From Candidatus Poribacteria bacterium (lineage in GTDB: Bacteria; Poribacteria; WGA-4E; PCPOR2b), in NCBI GenBank assembly GCA_003635265.1, contig PYIZ01000050.1:1-64000 (forward strand): a DNA stretch of 64,000 bases, written 5' to 3'. A program made the translations under genes and the position numbers. Shown here one piece after another: positions 36,854-45,521 of this stretch. Positions within the stretch are counted from its first letter, which is position 1; each line of letters opens with the position of its first letter. A model generated the notes under the pieces. The model ran no database searches, had not been told where the DNA came from, and saw nothing but the letters and a program-made list of their open reading frames with translations.

Positions 36854-38050
36854 TTGAAATCCACAAGCCAAATTATCGAAGAAGTAAAAAAAGAAATCCC
36901 TGAGATTTCTGCTGAAGAAGCGCAGAAAGAGAAAGCGGAAGGCGGAGATGATGTTGTGCTGCTTGATGTCCGCGATGAGGACGAATATCGAGCAGGATAT
37001 ATCCCTGATGCGGTTCATGTCACGCGGGGAATGCTTGAATTCTCGATAGAAGATGAAGTGCCAGATCGGGACAAGAGAGTGATTGTCTATTGCGCTGCGG
37101 GAATGAGATCCTTGCTCGCTGCCAAATCCCTACGAGAGTTAGGATACGCGGATTCCGTATCCATGGCGGGTGGATATCGAGACTGGTCAGCGTCAGGACT
37201 CCCGACCGCCAAAGATAAACAGATGACACCGGATCAGTTGGAGCGGTACAGTCGCCACTTTATGCTGACCGAAGTCGGCGAAAGGGGACAGTCGAAGCTG
37301 CTTGACGCCAAAGCGCTACTCGTCGGAGCAGGCGGTTTAGGTTCACCGGCAGGATTATACCTTGCAGCGACAGGCGTTGGCACGCTCGGTGTGGTTGATT
37401 CAGATGTCGTCGAGTTAAGCAACTTACAGCGACAAATCCTCCACCGCACGGAAACTGTCGGTAAGCCGAAGGCGGAATCTGCGGCTGAAACAATGGGTTT
37501 CCTGAACCCTGATGTCAATGTTGTCCCCTACAATATGCGACTGTCAGAAGATAACATCATCGACCTCTTTAACGAGTACGACTTGGTTGTTGACGGCTGC
37601 GATAATTTCGCAACACGCTATCTAGTCAACGATGCTGCAGTGCTGACAAATACCCCCATCGTACACGGCAGTATCTTCCAGTTTGAAGGGCAGGCAACCG
37701 TCCTCAAGCCACACGATGGACCGTGCTATCGGTGCATGTATCCAACCCCGCCGCCACCCGGCATGGTGCCTGGCTGAAACGAGGCTGGCGTCCTGGGCGT
37801 GCTCCCGGGCACAATTGGTCTTGTGATGGCAACTGAGGCGGTCAAGCTGCTGCTCGACGTTGGCGAACCGCTCATCGGTCGCTTGATGATGTATGATGCA
37901 CTCAGCATGAAGTTTCGTGAATTGAAAGTGAGTCGGGATGAGAACTGCCCGATCTGCGGCGAAGAACCGACGATTACCGAACTCATTAGTGATTACGTCG
38001 AGTTTTGCGAATTGGATCATTCCGAGCCGCTTGCAACTGCTGCCGACTAA
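36854..38050 (+). CDS. Rhodanese-MoeB/ThiF fusion, probable selenoprotein (in-frame TGA at 37775-37777)
   Basis: Reads as 398 residues if the TGA at codon 308 is selenocysteine. Residues 30-115 are a rhodanese domain with C80 in VIVYCAAGMRS. Residues 124-398 are an E1-like adenylation domain: VGAGGLGSPAG (157-167) binds ATP, DGCDNF follows, and the zinc site uses CYRC and CPIC on either side of the TGA. The TGA stands in PGMVPG-U-NEAGVLGVLPG, the place of the active-site Cys of ThiF (C184) and MOCS3 (C239), which forms acyl-disulfide or thioester links with ThiS/MoaD-type carriers. The frame remains open with conserved sequence to 38050. Family role: activation and sulfuration of ubiquitin-like sulfur carriers. 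Rhodanese is N-terminal here, whereas MOCS3 has it C-terminal. Alternatives are a nonsense mutation or sequence error. TTG start with GAGG near 36840. Confidence 0.8.
37792..37809 (+). promoter_or_regulatory. Candidate bacterial SECIS hairpin
   Basis: CCTGGG (37792-37797) pairs with CCCGGG (37804-37809), one G-U pair included, around the six-base loop CGTGCT. The loop starts 20 nt after the TGA and has G at its second position. Stem length, loop size, distance and loop G match the published bacterial SECIS rules as I know them. The same bases encode conserved GVLGVLPG, so some pairing could be fortuitous. A competing stem GTGCCTGG/CCGGGCAC (37766-37773 with 37805-37812) would enclose the TGA. 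Confidence 0.5.
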
Positions 38051-38112
38051 AAAATAAAACGTAAATAACGTTTTTGCGCTACGCATACCCTTTATCTGAA
38101 AGGATCTAATTT

Positions 38113-38355
38113 ATGCTCCCTTGTCCAGGTTGTAATAATCCGCTTACGCAATTTCCGATCGAACGATCGGACGTGGATCTGATGAGTTGTGACGGCTGCC
38201 AAGGTGTTTTTCTCAATCGCCCCGGTGGAGAACTGGAGAACGTGGATAACGCAACATTTGACGAACTTGTTGAAGCCTATGGCACCGAATATCCAATTGA
38301 TGTAGATCCAAGCACCGTTACTCTACCAGAGGAAGTAGAAGAAGCCCTTGAATAG
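38113..38355 (+). CDS. Small zinc-ribbon protein (TFIIB-type)
   Basis: An 80-residue protein with CPGC (4-7) and CDGC (26-29) forming a zinc ribbon of the zf-TFIIB kind, then VFLNRPGGELENV and an acidic C-terminus (TLPEEVEEALE). Family members are short bacterial proteins of unknown role. It starts 62 nt after the end of the MoeB/ThiF gene, with AAAGGATC upstream, so the two may share a transcript and the sulfur-carrier theme. Confidence 0.7.
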   Translation: MLPCPGCNNPLTQFPIERSDVDLMSCDGCQGVFLNRPGGELENVDNATFDELVEAYGTEYPIDVDPSTVTLPEEVEEALE

Positions 38356-38811
38356 AAAATGTTGCTGTCTTGTGCTCTTGATAGCCTAAGTTGATCAACC
38401 TTGCGAAGGTTCCATACTTTCGCAAGGTTGTATACCAATAATTCCCCAAATAAACCTACAATGGGTCAATCCCCTCGGATTAAATGCCTGCCCCATCCGT
38501 GATGAATCCCATTTCTAACTTTGCCCAATCTCTTCGAGAATATCCTAGTAATCAAGGAACTATTCTCCGTTTTCCTGTCCCGTTTTGGTCAATCTACTTC
38601 TTTTTAATTCCTGTTAGATCTATTTTTGTCCATAACTTTGTGCAGCGCAACAGCCACGGCGGCGTGTGTTGAGTTTTGATGCTTACAGCCTGTCTTAATT
38701 TTGTCCGTTACTGTACTATAGCGAGCAAAACGTAAAAACGCCCCTTTTATACTTTATACCCCGAAATAAGCAGCGATTTCAAACGACTTGTCAGTGACTT
38801 AGAAAGTACGG
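38356..38811. other. Intergenic stretch with one palindromic hairpin
   Basis: 456 bases before uppP. Apart from the hairpin at 38396-38430 no gene or RNA was recognised; a 62-codon frame at 38484 has no ribosome site or domain. Confidence 0.5.
38396..38430. repeat. Palindromic hairpin with 12-bp perfect stem
   Basis: CAACCTTGCGAA (38396-38407) is the exact reverse complement of TTCGCAAGGTTG (38419-38430). The right arm plus loop matches 24 of 28 bases of the element at 57457-57484, so it belongs to a dispersed family. There is no T-run, so it is not a classic intrinsic terminator. Confidence 0.75.
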
Positions 38812-39642
38812 ATGACCATTCTTGAAGCGATTGTGCTTGGTGTTCTACAAGGTATAACAGAGTTCTTGCCGGTAAGTAGTTCTGGGCATTTAGTTCTGAT
38901 GCAGCATTTCTTGGGGATAAAGGAATCAAAGGTCTTTTTTGAGGTTATGCTCCATTTTGGGACCTTGGGGGCTGTTATTATTGTTTATTATCAGTTAATC
39001 GGGTCTTTGGTGCAGACCGGGGTCTCCACGCTCTTTCAGGCAGATTTCTACCGACAACCTCGACTTACAATCGCCAACACCCCTGATCTTAGACTGATTT
39101 GGTTTCTTCTGCTTGGCTCAATTCCTACCGGACTGATCGCGCTATTGTTCAAAGATTCACTTGAGGCGATCTTTGGCAAACCGATGGTTGTTGCTGGTAT
39201 GTTAATTATCACGGGGCTAATCTTGCAACTGTCACGCCTCGGACAAAGGCGGCGAGAAACAGAAACTCCTTTACAGGTTTGGCATACACCGCTCATCGGG
39301 ATTGCCCAAGGACTTGCCATCATCCCCGGAATTTCCAGATCTGGGTCAACGATTTCTATCTCACTGTTGTTGGGTTTGTCTCCGCAGGTTGCAGCGCAAT
39401 ACTCTTTTCTGCTTTCCATTCCTGCAATCTTAGGTGCGGTCATCCTCAAGCTCAGAGATATAGGAGAGATTACAATTGCCCCAACCGTTATCGTCGCTGG
39501 AACATTGACTTCATTCATTATAGGTTACATCGCGTTACGCTTCCTGCTCGCGATGCTAAGTCGCGGAAAATTTTCTGTTTTTTCTTATTATTGCTTTGCG
39601 CTGGGGATAGTCGCGGTTGTGTCAATTTGGCGGGGTGCGTAA
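38812..39642 (+). CDS. uppP: Undecaprenyl-diphosphatase UppP (BacA)
   Basis: A 276-residue, eight-helix membrane phosphatase. Catalytic motif 1 is GVLQGITEFLPVSSSGHL (residues 10-27), with the Glu and His expected. Motif 2 is GIAQGLAIIPGISRSGSTIS. It recycles undecaprenyl diphosphate to the monophosphate carrier for peptidoglycan and envelope polysaccharide. Overproduction gives bacitracin resistance in known species. The ATG start has no strong ribosome site. It is 52 nt upstream of the BMP-type protein gene. Confidence 0.94.
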   Translation: MTILEAIVLGVLQGITEFLPVSSSGHLVLMQHFLGIKESKVFFEVMLHFGTLGAVIIVYYQLIGSLVQTGVSTLFQADFYRQPRLTIANTPDLRLIWFLLLGSIPTGLIALLFKDSLEAIFGKPMVVAGMLIITGLILQLSRLGQRRRETETPLQVWHTPLIGIAQGLAIIPGISRSGSTISISLLLGLSPQVAAQYSFLLSIPAILGAVILKLRDIGEITIAPTVIVAGTLTSFIIGYIALRFLLAMLSRGKFSVFSYYCFALGIVAVVSIWRGA

Positions 39643-39694
39643 CCAAAACGTAGCGAAGCCCATAAACAGAACTAACTTGCGAGGAATCAATATT

Positions 39695-40684
39695 ATGCAA
39701 AAGAGAATAATTAAAACTTTTGTTTGTAGTTTCACACTCATCTTTCTGTTCGTCACACCAAGCGTTGCAAACACAAAAAGGATTGGGTTAATTTACGATG
39801 TAGGTGGCCGTGGCGATCTTTCGTTCTGTGATGCTTCCTACGCCGGTGCCAAGAAAGCGACAGATCAGTGGAAACTTGATCTCAAAGAAATCACACCCGG
39901 ACAGAGTACCGACATCGAGTTTGCTTTGAGGCAGTTGGCTCGATTGAAATATGACCTCATCATTGGAGTTGGTTTTCTCTTTCAAGAACCGATGGAGCGT
40001 GTAGCATCTGAATTTCCAAATGTCAAGTTTGCAATTATTGATGCTGAAGCCAAACAAGAAAACGTCGCCTCGCTAATTTTCAAGGCGCATGAAGGAACCT
40101 ACCTTGTGGGGGCAATCGCTGCACTAAAAACGGAGACAAATCGGATCGGGTTCATCGGTGGGATGAATGTCCCACTTCTGCACGCTTTTGAAGCAGGCTA
40201 TCACGCCGGGGCAAAGGCGGTCAATCCAAAGATTGAAGTCCTTATTGACTATGCTGGCGTCACACCGAAAGCCTTTAGTGACCCCGCCAAGGGAAAGGAA
40301 CTCGCACTGGCGCAGTATAACAAAGGTGCTGACGTAATCCTCGCGGCGGCGGGTGCAACGAGCTTAGGAATACTCGAAGCCGCGAAAGAAAAGCAGAAGC
40401 AGCTCATCTGGGTGGATGCGAACGGAAACCACCTCGCACCGGGACTTGTCCTGACGAGCATGATCAAAGGTGTCGAACTTGCTGTCTACCAAACAATCCA
40501 AGCTGTCGTTGAGGACAACTTCACCGGCGGAATAAAATTATACGGTCTCAAGGAAGGTGGAATTGAATACATCGTTGATGCCAACAATCAGGAAGTATTA
40601 TCTACGGAAATCCTGAAGCGCGTCGAAGAGCTCAAAAAGCAGATTATCGACAGGAAGATTATACCCCCGTCGGAAAGAGAATAA
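39695..40684 (+). CDS. BMP-family (PnrA-like) periplasmic binding protein
   Basis: A 329-residue protein with an N-terminal signal peptide (KTFVCSFTLIFLFVTPSVA, about residues 7-25). The Bmp domain follows: RIGLIYDVGGRGDLSFCDAS, IGVGFLFQEPMERVASEFP, RIGFIGGMNVPLLHAFEAGY and VILAAAGATSLGILEAA. PnrA-like proteins bind nucleosides and feed an ABC transporter. No permease or ATPase gene for such a system is adjacent, and no lipobox cysteine is at the cleavage site, so it would be soluble in the periplasm. The start ATG at 39695 has GAGGA nine bases before; an in-frame start at 39617 is inside the previous gene's end. Confidence 0.87.
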   Translation: MQKRIIKTFVCSFTLIFLFVTPSVANTKRIGLIYDVGGRGDLSFCDASYAGAKKATDQWKLDLKEITPGQSTDIEFALRQLARLKYDLIIGVGFLFQEPMERVASEFPNVKFAIIDAEAKQENVASLIFKAHEGTYLVGAIAALKTETNRIGFIGGMNVPLLHAFEAGYHAGAKAVNPKIEVLIDYAGVTPKAFSDPAKGKELALAQYNKGADVILAAAGATSLGILEAAKEKQKQLIWVDANGNHLAPGLVLTSMIKGVELAVYQTIQAVVEDNFTGGIKLYGLKEGGIEYIVDANNQEVLSTEILKRVEELKKQIIDRKIIPPSERE

Positions 40685-40776
40685 TTTGCCACTAGACAGG
40701 GATACCCTTGTTGGCTTACTCAGATAAGGTAAATGCCCTATCGTGATTTCAACTGTCTTGAATGTGGAGTATAATT

Positions 40777-41652
40777 ATGAATGAACGCGAAAAATTCCTC
40801 TTCGATCTGCGGGGCTACCTCCGGGTCGAAAACTTCCTAACTCCCGAAGAGGTCCAAGCACTCAACGAAGCCGTTGACGCCAACCATGACAAATACACAG
40901 AGGACACCAAAATGTACGGTCTTGGCATGGATGGTGAGTACAATCGCCGATCTATGATGGGGATGTTGACGTGGGGGCAACCCTGGTGCCAACCGTTCCG
41001 AGATCTAATAGCCCACCGAAAACTCATTCCCTATCTCAATGCGCTTTTTGGTCGTGGCTGGAGAATGGATCATGAGCCTTTTTTGCTAATCTCTAGGAAA
41101 GGCACCGGTGGACACGGATTACACGGTGCGACCAGTAGACATTTCGATGGCACGCAGTATTATACCTATGCGAATGGCGAAATGCGCGTCGGTCTAATTG
41201 TCTGTCAGTTTCAGTTAGCCGACATCAACCCCGGAGATGGCGGGATTGCTGTTATTCCGGGCAGCCATAAAGCTAACTTCCTTTGTCCCGAAGATATCAT
41301 GCTGTACGACGCCAACCAAGAAGTTGTGTATAATGTGGAAAGTAAAGCGGGCGATCTTGTAATCTTTATGGAAGCCACCATCCACGGTGCGCTTCCTTGG
41401 CAAGCTGATCATGAGAGGCGTTCCCTACTCTACCGCTATTGCCCAAAGTCTATGCACACAAGCGGTGGCATCTATCAAACCAGCATGCCGACATGGGTTG
41501 GCGAGTTGACAGAAGCACAGCAGGCAGCACTTGAGCCGCCGTATATGTACAACCGGCCCCTCATTGAGGACGACGGAGTTACCCTAGTACAACCGGGTCA
41601 AGAGCCGGAACCACACAGACCGCGCGGCAAAGCCGAAATGGAAGAAAACTGA
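40777..41652 (+). CDS. Phytanoyl-CoA dioxygenase (PhyH) family protein
   Basis: A 291-residue Fe(II)/2-oxoglutarate oxygenase. Iron ligands H122-x-D124 (SRHFDGTQ) and H203 (ATIHGALPW), with an Arg in the HERRSLLYRY block for 2-oxoglutarate. The Gly-rich turn before the first His (GTGGHGLHGATS) marks a subgroup also seen in planctomycetes. The start ATG at 40777 follows TGTGGAG; an in-frame ATG at 40762 is unlikely. The substrate is unknown. It opens an accessory region rich in PhyH and DUF6785 genes. Confidence 0.87.
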   Translation: MNEREKFLFDLRGYLRVENFLTPEEVQALNEAVDANHDKYTEDTKMYGLGMDGEYNRRSMMGMLTWGQPWCQPFRDLIAHRKLIPYLNALFGRGWRMDHEPFLLISRKGTGGHGLHGATSRHFDGTQYYTYANGEMRVGLIVCQFQLADINPGDGGIAVIPGSHKANFLCPEDIMLYDANQEVVYNVESKAGDLVIFMEATIHGALPWQADHERRSLLYRYCPKSMHTSGGIYQTSMPTWVGELTEAQQAALEPPYMYNRPLIEDDGVTLVQPGQEPEPHRPRGKAEMEEN

Positions 41653-41751
41653 TCACAACAAATTCTTCGTTTCGGCGGCTTGTATATTGTTAAACTGTAC
41701 ATCACAGAGATCTCACTGACTAGCGTCGAAACATATCGAATAAGAAAAAAC

Positions 41752-41781
41752 TTGAACTCGCGATTCAGTTAGATATACAAT
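41752..41781 (+). promoter_or_regulatory. Predicted promoter upstream of the second PhyH gene of this region
   Basis: TTGAAC (41752-41757) and TACAAT (41776-41781) are 18 bases apart. A transcript from here would have a leader of about 145 nt that contains the terminator hairpin at 41879-41905. Confidence 0.45.
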
Positions 41782-41878
41782 AGTAGGGTAGTGAGTGAAT
41801 TTAAGTCGTCTTAAAATAGCTTGAACTACTATATCCTATTCCTAAGAGTGTGTTTTCCGTGACTAAATAGATCCTCAG

Positions 41879-41905
41879 CTTGCGAATTGATACGCAAGTT
41901 TTTTT
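41879..41905 (+). terminator. Intrinsic terminator hairpin in the PhyH leader (possible attenuator)
   Basis: CTTGCG (41879-41884) and CGCAAG (41893-41898) form a six-base-pair stem with an eight-base loop, followed at once by seven T (41899-41905). It lies 28 bases upstream of the next start codon, and 227 bases after the previous stop codon. Confidence 0.65.
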
Positions 41906-41933
41906 AATCGCTTTAGGCGAAAGGAGTTACATC

Positions 41934-42794
41934 ATGCTAACTCAGCAACAGCTTGACTTCTACCATGAGAACGGCTACATCGGCGTTGAAAATGTGCTTT
42001 CAGAGCAAGATATCATTGACCTTCGTCGCGTGACAGATGAATTTGTCGAAAAATCGCGTGAAGTCAACGAACATACTGACGTTTTTGATCTTGAACCCGG
42101 TCATTCCGCAGAATCTCCTCGCGTACGCCGGATCAAAAACCCGGCAGCTCAACACATTGTCTATGATCAGGTGCGAACTTACGAACCCATTATCGACATT
42201 GTTGAGCAATTAGTGGGGCCTGGTGTTCGCTCTATGGGCAGCAAACTGAATATGAAATACCCCGATTTTGGCAGCCCTGTGGAGTGGCACCAAGATTGGG
42301 CGTTCTACCCCCATACGAACGATGATGTGTTGGCAGTCGGTGTTGCCATTGACGATATGTTGGTCGAAAATGGTGCGCTGATGGTCATCCCCGGCTCCCA
42401 CAAAGGACCAATCTATGACCATCACCAGAACGGCCGTTTCGCGGGTGCGGTCACTGACCCCAATTTCACGCCAGATGGTGCCGTGCCGATTGAAGTGAGA
42501 GCCGGAGGCATCTCGATTCATCATGTCCGTACTCTCCACGGTTCCGCGCCCAACACCTCCAGTACGCCACGCCGTTTACTGCTCGCTGCCTACACCGCGG
42601 TTGATGCTTGGCCCTTGGGCGGAGGTGACTGGGATGCTTTAAGCGCGAATGTCCTGCGTGGTGAACTCACGAATCAGGTGCGTATGACTGATGCTCCGGT
42701 TCGCTTGGCTCTCCCCACCGCAGAGCGGGGCGGTTCAATCTACGAAACCCAGACCATTCTGAAAAACCCACTCTACGGCGGGAAAACCAAGTAA
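41934..42794 (+). CDS. Phytanoyl-CoA dioxygenase (PhyH) family protein
   Basis: A 286-residue Fe(II)/2-oxoglutarate oxygenase of typical PhyH length. Ligands H119-x-D121 (EWHQDWAFYPHT), H202 (TLHGSAPNTS) and R213 for 2-oxoglutarate. GALMVIPGSHKGPIYDHH is the conserved block after the second strand. The start ATG at 41934 follows GAAAGGAG at 41919-41926. The leader holds a terminator-like hairpin. It is not closely similar to the PhyH gene just upstream, so the two are not a recent duplication. Confidence 0.89.
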   Translation: MLTQQQLDFYHENGYIGVENVLSEQDIIDLRRVTDEFVEKSREVNEHTDVFDLEPGHSAESPRVRRIKNPAAQHIVYDQVRTYEPIIDIVEQLVGPGVRSMGSKLNMKYPDFGSPVEWHQDWAFYPHTNDDVLAVGVAIDDMLVENGALMVIPGSHKGPIYDHHQNGRFAGAVTDPNFTPDGAVPIEVRAGGISIHHVRTLHGSAPNTSSTPRRLLLAAYTAVDAWPLGGGDWDALSANVLRGELTNQVRMTDAPVRLALPTAERGGSIYETQTILKNPLYGGKTK

Positions 42795-42808
42795 ATCTCC
42801 AGTCCCGA

Positions 42809-42905
42809 CGTTGACGAATCGGAACGATTTGATCAACGACGAGGATTCCGATAAATCGGAACCAGCGTGAAGAAGTGACGGGTGATAGGTGAGTCACTCG
42901 TCACT
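42809..42905. repeat. Cluster of palindromes downstream of a PhyH gene
   Basis: Three hairpins in under 100 bases: CGTTGA/TCAACG (42809-42838) enclosing AATCG-GAA-CGATT (42817-42829); TTCCGAT-AA-ATCGGAA (42846-42861); and AGTGACG/CGTCACT (42874-42905). None has a T-run. They resemble other palindromic intergenic elements in this window. Confidence 0.65.
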
Positions 42906-43003
42906 CCTCTCCCCTCACAAGGCACGTTTGATGTAGCCGCTGTCACGATATACCCCAAATATTTAGTGATGGCGCAACAACGACAGGAGGTCTCCCATCA
43001 TCC

Positions 43004-44971
43004 GTGCACCACACACCAAACCCTCCAGCCAAACCAAATCTAACCGCGCAGATCTGCAAGCTGCTTTTCATCGGTCTCATAGTTCTGCCAATCAACAGTC
43101 TCTGGGTCGTTGACACAGGCATCACAGGACACGGCGTGAACTTCACGCGGGTGTCGCTGTTCATGAATGCGATCTTCCTCATCTTCGTCTTGAGTCTGAT
43201 CAGTCCGTGGCTCAAGTGTTATGTTCCGAGGTTCGCGCTAGATTCAAGCGACATGGTGCTGATCTACGTGATGTTGTGTGTCTCGTCAGCCATTGCGGGC
43301 CACGACATGATTCAGCGGCTATTTCCGCTCATAGGGCACGCATTCTATTTTGCCGCGCCTGAGAATGAATGGCAGGAACTCTTCCATCGCTATGTGCCGT
43401 ATTGGCTCGTCGTCACAGACAAATCAGTATTGGCTGGTTACTACAAAGACCGCGGCACATTTTATGATAACACCTTTTACGTTGCTGAATACTTTAATGC
43501 GTGGCTAATACCGTGCCTCGCATGGTGTACTGTCATCATCGCGCTGTTGATTTGTATGCTGGGCATTAACCTCCTAGTGCGCAAACACTGGACAGCCCAT
43601 GAACGCCTTACCTACCCCCTTGCCCAAATACCGTTAGATATTATCAACAACGGTCCCCGTCTATTCAAAACACGCCTAATCTGGATCGGGTTTGCCCTGT
43701 CCGTAGCATTCAACCTTATCAACGGCATTCACACCCTATTCCCTGTCGCGCCAAGTATTTTTTATGGGCGCTACCTGCTGAGTCAGTATTTCACCGCGAA
43801 GCCGTGGAACGCACTCGGTTGGATTCCGATTGAGTTTCACCCATTCGCAATCGGGTTGGCATTCTTTATGCCGCTGGACCTCTCTTTCTCCTGTTGGTTT
43901 TTTTACTGGTTTTGGCGAATTGAACGGGTGGTAGGGACGACCTTTTCCGGTGGCAGTATGTTAGCCGGATTTCCCTTTACATGGGAGCAATCCATCGGTA
44001 CTTGCGCTGCGATTTTATTTATGACATTATGGGGATTGAGATTTACCGGGCGGGAAATTCTGCAGAGTTTTTTTGGAATGCGTACTACTACCCAAAGCAT
44101 TGGAGATCAACGACACGAGATTATGGAGAATCGGGCGGAGATGCGCCGCTATCGCTGGGCAGTTTTTAGCATTTTCGCGAGCGTGAGTTATCTCATCGGG
44201 TTCTGCTACGTTGCGGGGATGTCCGTGTGGGTTTCGGGCGTCTTTTTCCTCATCTTCTTTGGGCTTTCAACAGTTGTTACACGCATCCGTGTCGAAGCAG
44301 GCTACCCGATGCACGATTTTGCATTCCGCCCCGAGGACATTGTCGTGACGGGGTTCGGCACACAAGCGGTTGGGCCTACGAGCCTCACACTATTTTCGTA
44401 TCTCCACTTTTTTACTTACGCCCATCGTAGCAATCCGCAGCCACATCAATTAGAAGCATTTCGGCTTGCGGATCGGATGAATCTCTCCATCAACGGGATG
44501 CTGATTGCGGGTATCCTGATTGCCACGGTAGTTGGATCGATTGCCGCTTGTTGGGCTTACCTACACACCGCCTATCAATATCAAGGGAGCACGTGGCCCG
44601 GTTGGCCCATCTTTAATCGTTTGCAGAACTGGTTAAGCTATCCACGGGGGACGGATGTCAAATCACTAATTTTTATGGGTGGTGGATTCGGTATCGGGCT
44701 AGGGTTTCTGATTATGCGGCGGCTTTTTATCTGGTGGCCCTTTCATCCTGCGGGATACGTGATTGGTGGAACATGGTCGCTCAATCTCTTATGGTTTTCA
44801 ATCTTCATTAGCTGGTTGACCAAATTAATCATCCTTCGATTCGGTGGACTCAAGTTGTATCGACAGGCGAGTGCGTTTTTTATCGGTCTCGTTCTGGGAG
44901 AGTTTGTGACCGCGAGTTTCTGGGGTGTGATTGGAACAATTTTGGGGCAGGCAACCTATCGATTCATCTGA
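43004..44971 (+). CDS. DUF6785/DUF6784-type polytopic membrane protein, paralogue A
   Basis: A 655-residue protein with around 14 hydrophobic segments. Family landmarks: LIVLPINSLWVV near the N-terminus, LIYVMLCVSSAIAGHDMIQ, HERLTYPLAQIPLDII (about 200-215), GFCYVAGMSVWVSGVFFLIF, VTRIRVEAGYPMHDF and FIWWPFHPAGYVIGGTW. The fold and function are unknown; its size and helices suggest a transporter. Two paralogues follow at 51261 and 53283. The start is GTG with AGGAGG 13 bases before. The nearby PhyH genes suggest it serves uptake of the same substrate class, which is inference. Confidence 0.78.
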   Translation: MHHTPNPPAKPNLTAQICKLLFIGLIVLPINSLWVVDTGITGHGVNFTRVSLFMNAIFLIFVLSLISPWLKCYVPRFALDSSDMVLIYVMLCVSSAIAGHDMIQRLFPLIGHAFYFAAPENEWQELFHRYVPYWLVVTDKSVLAGYYKDRGTFYDNTFYVAEYFNAWLIPCLAWCTVIIALLICMLGINLLVRKHWTAHERLTYPLAQIPLDIINNGPRLFKTRLIWIGFALSVAFNLINGIHTLFPVAPSIFYGRYLLSQYFTAKPWNALGWIPIEFHPFAIGLAFFMPLDLSFSCWFFYWFWRIERVVGTTFSGGSMLAGFPFTWEQSIGTCAAILFMTLWGLRFTGREILQSFFGMRTTTQSIGDQRHEIMENRAEMRRYRWAVFSIFASVSYLIGFCYVAGMSVWVSGVFFLIFFGLSTVVTRIRVEAGYPMHDFAFRPEDIVVTGFGTQAVGPTSLTLFSYLHFFTYAHRSNPQPHQLEAFRLADRMNLSINGMLIAGILIATVVGSIAACWAYLHTAYQYQGSTWPGWPIFNRLQNWLSYPRGTDVKSLIFMGGGFGIGLGFLIMRRLFIWWPFHPAGYVIGGTWSLNLLWFSIFISWLTKLIILRFGGLKLYRQASAFFIGLVLGEFVTASFWGVIGTILGQATYRFI

Positions 44972-45005
44972 AATCCTGATTTTTTGCAGCTTAGTTTATT
45001 GGCAA

Positions 45006-45470
45006 TCATCTGTCGGCAATAATCCAGCCACCATCTATAAGTTCAGTGGTTGCACAACTAGGTCCACCATATTTATCTGTTCCCATATATCTTGCCATAA
45101 GCACCTTATTCGGGTTTTCGGATACTTCCTTCACCATATCCCAAGTCACCTCTTCTTGGCGGAGAGATTTGGGATAGCCCGTTGAAATCCAGATCTTCGC
45201 CCTTCTGCACCATTCACAATCCGGTTGACCTGCCAGCTCCCCGATATTGACGTAGAAAAACCGTTTCGAGGGAGTTCCCCGTGCAAATGCCCCTGTAAAG
45301 TTGGGGACGCCTGTGTTGCGCTGCGGTTTCACGAGCGCATCAAAATCAAACGTAATATCCTCGCCCGTAGATTGGGTAACTGAAACCAAAGTCCCGTTAT
45401 TTTCCAAAGCGAAATTGACTCCGATCGGAGGACTTACAACAACAATGCGCATTGGGATTTTATATTCCAT
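45006..45470 (-). CDS. DUF5990 family protein
   Basis: A 154-residue protein. RIVVVSPPIGVNFALENNG, GEDITFDFDALV, and GTPSKRFFYVNIGELAGQPD match the DUF5990 pattern (conserved PP-x-GV-x-FAL start and R-F-x-YVN-x-G centre). No function is known. The C-terminal third (WDMVKEVSENPNKVLMARYM) is extra or variable. Start ATG with GGAAT 9-10 bases before; a second ATG (MRIVVV) six residues on is possible. It is transcribed after the MFS permease gene on the minus strand, 51 nt apart. Confidence 0.7.
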   Translation of the reverse strand: MEYKIPMRIVVVSPPIGVNFALENNGTLVSVTQSTGEDITFDFDALVKPQRNTGVPNFTGAFARGTPSKRFFYVNIGELAGQPDCEWCRRAKIWISTGYPKSLRQEEVTWDMVKEVSENPNKVLMARYMGTDKYGGPSCATTELIDGGWIIADR

Positions 45471-45521
45471 AATTTTATTCCTTACATTTCCTTTGGATTT
45501 TGTAACTGAGTTGATGTCATA

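Noticed and set aside
38484-38672. 62-codon frame upstream of uppP
   Set aside because: No ribosome site, no recognisable domain, probably chance.
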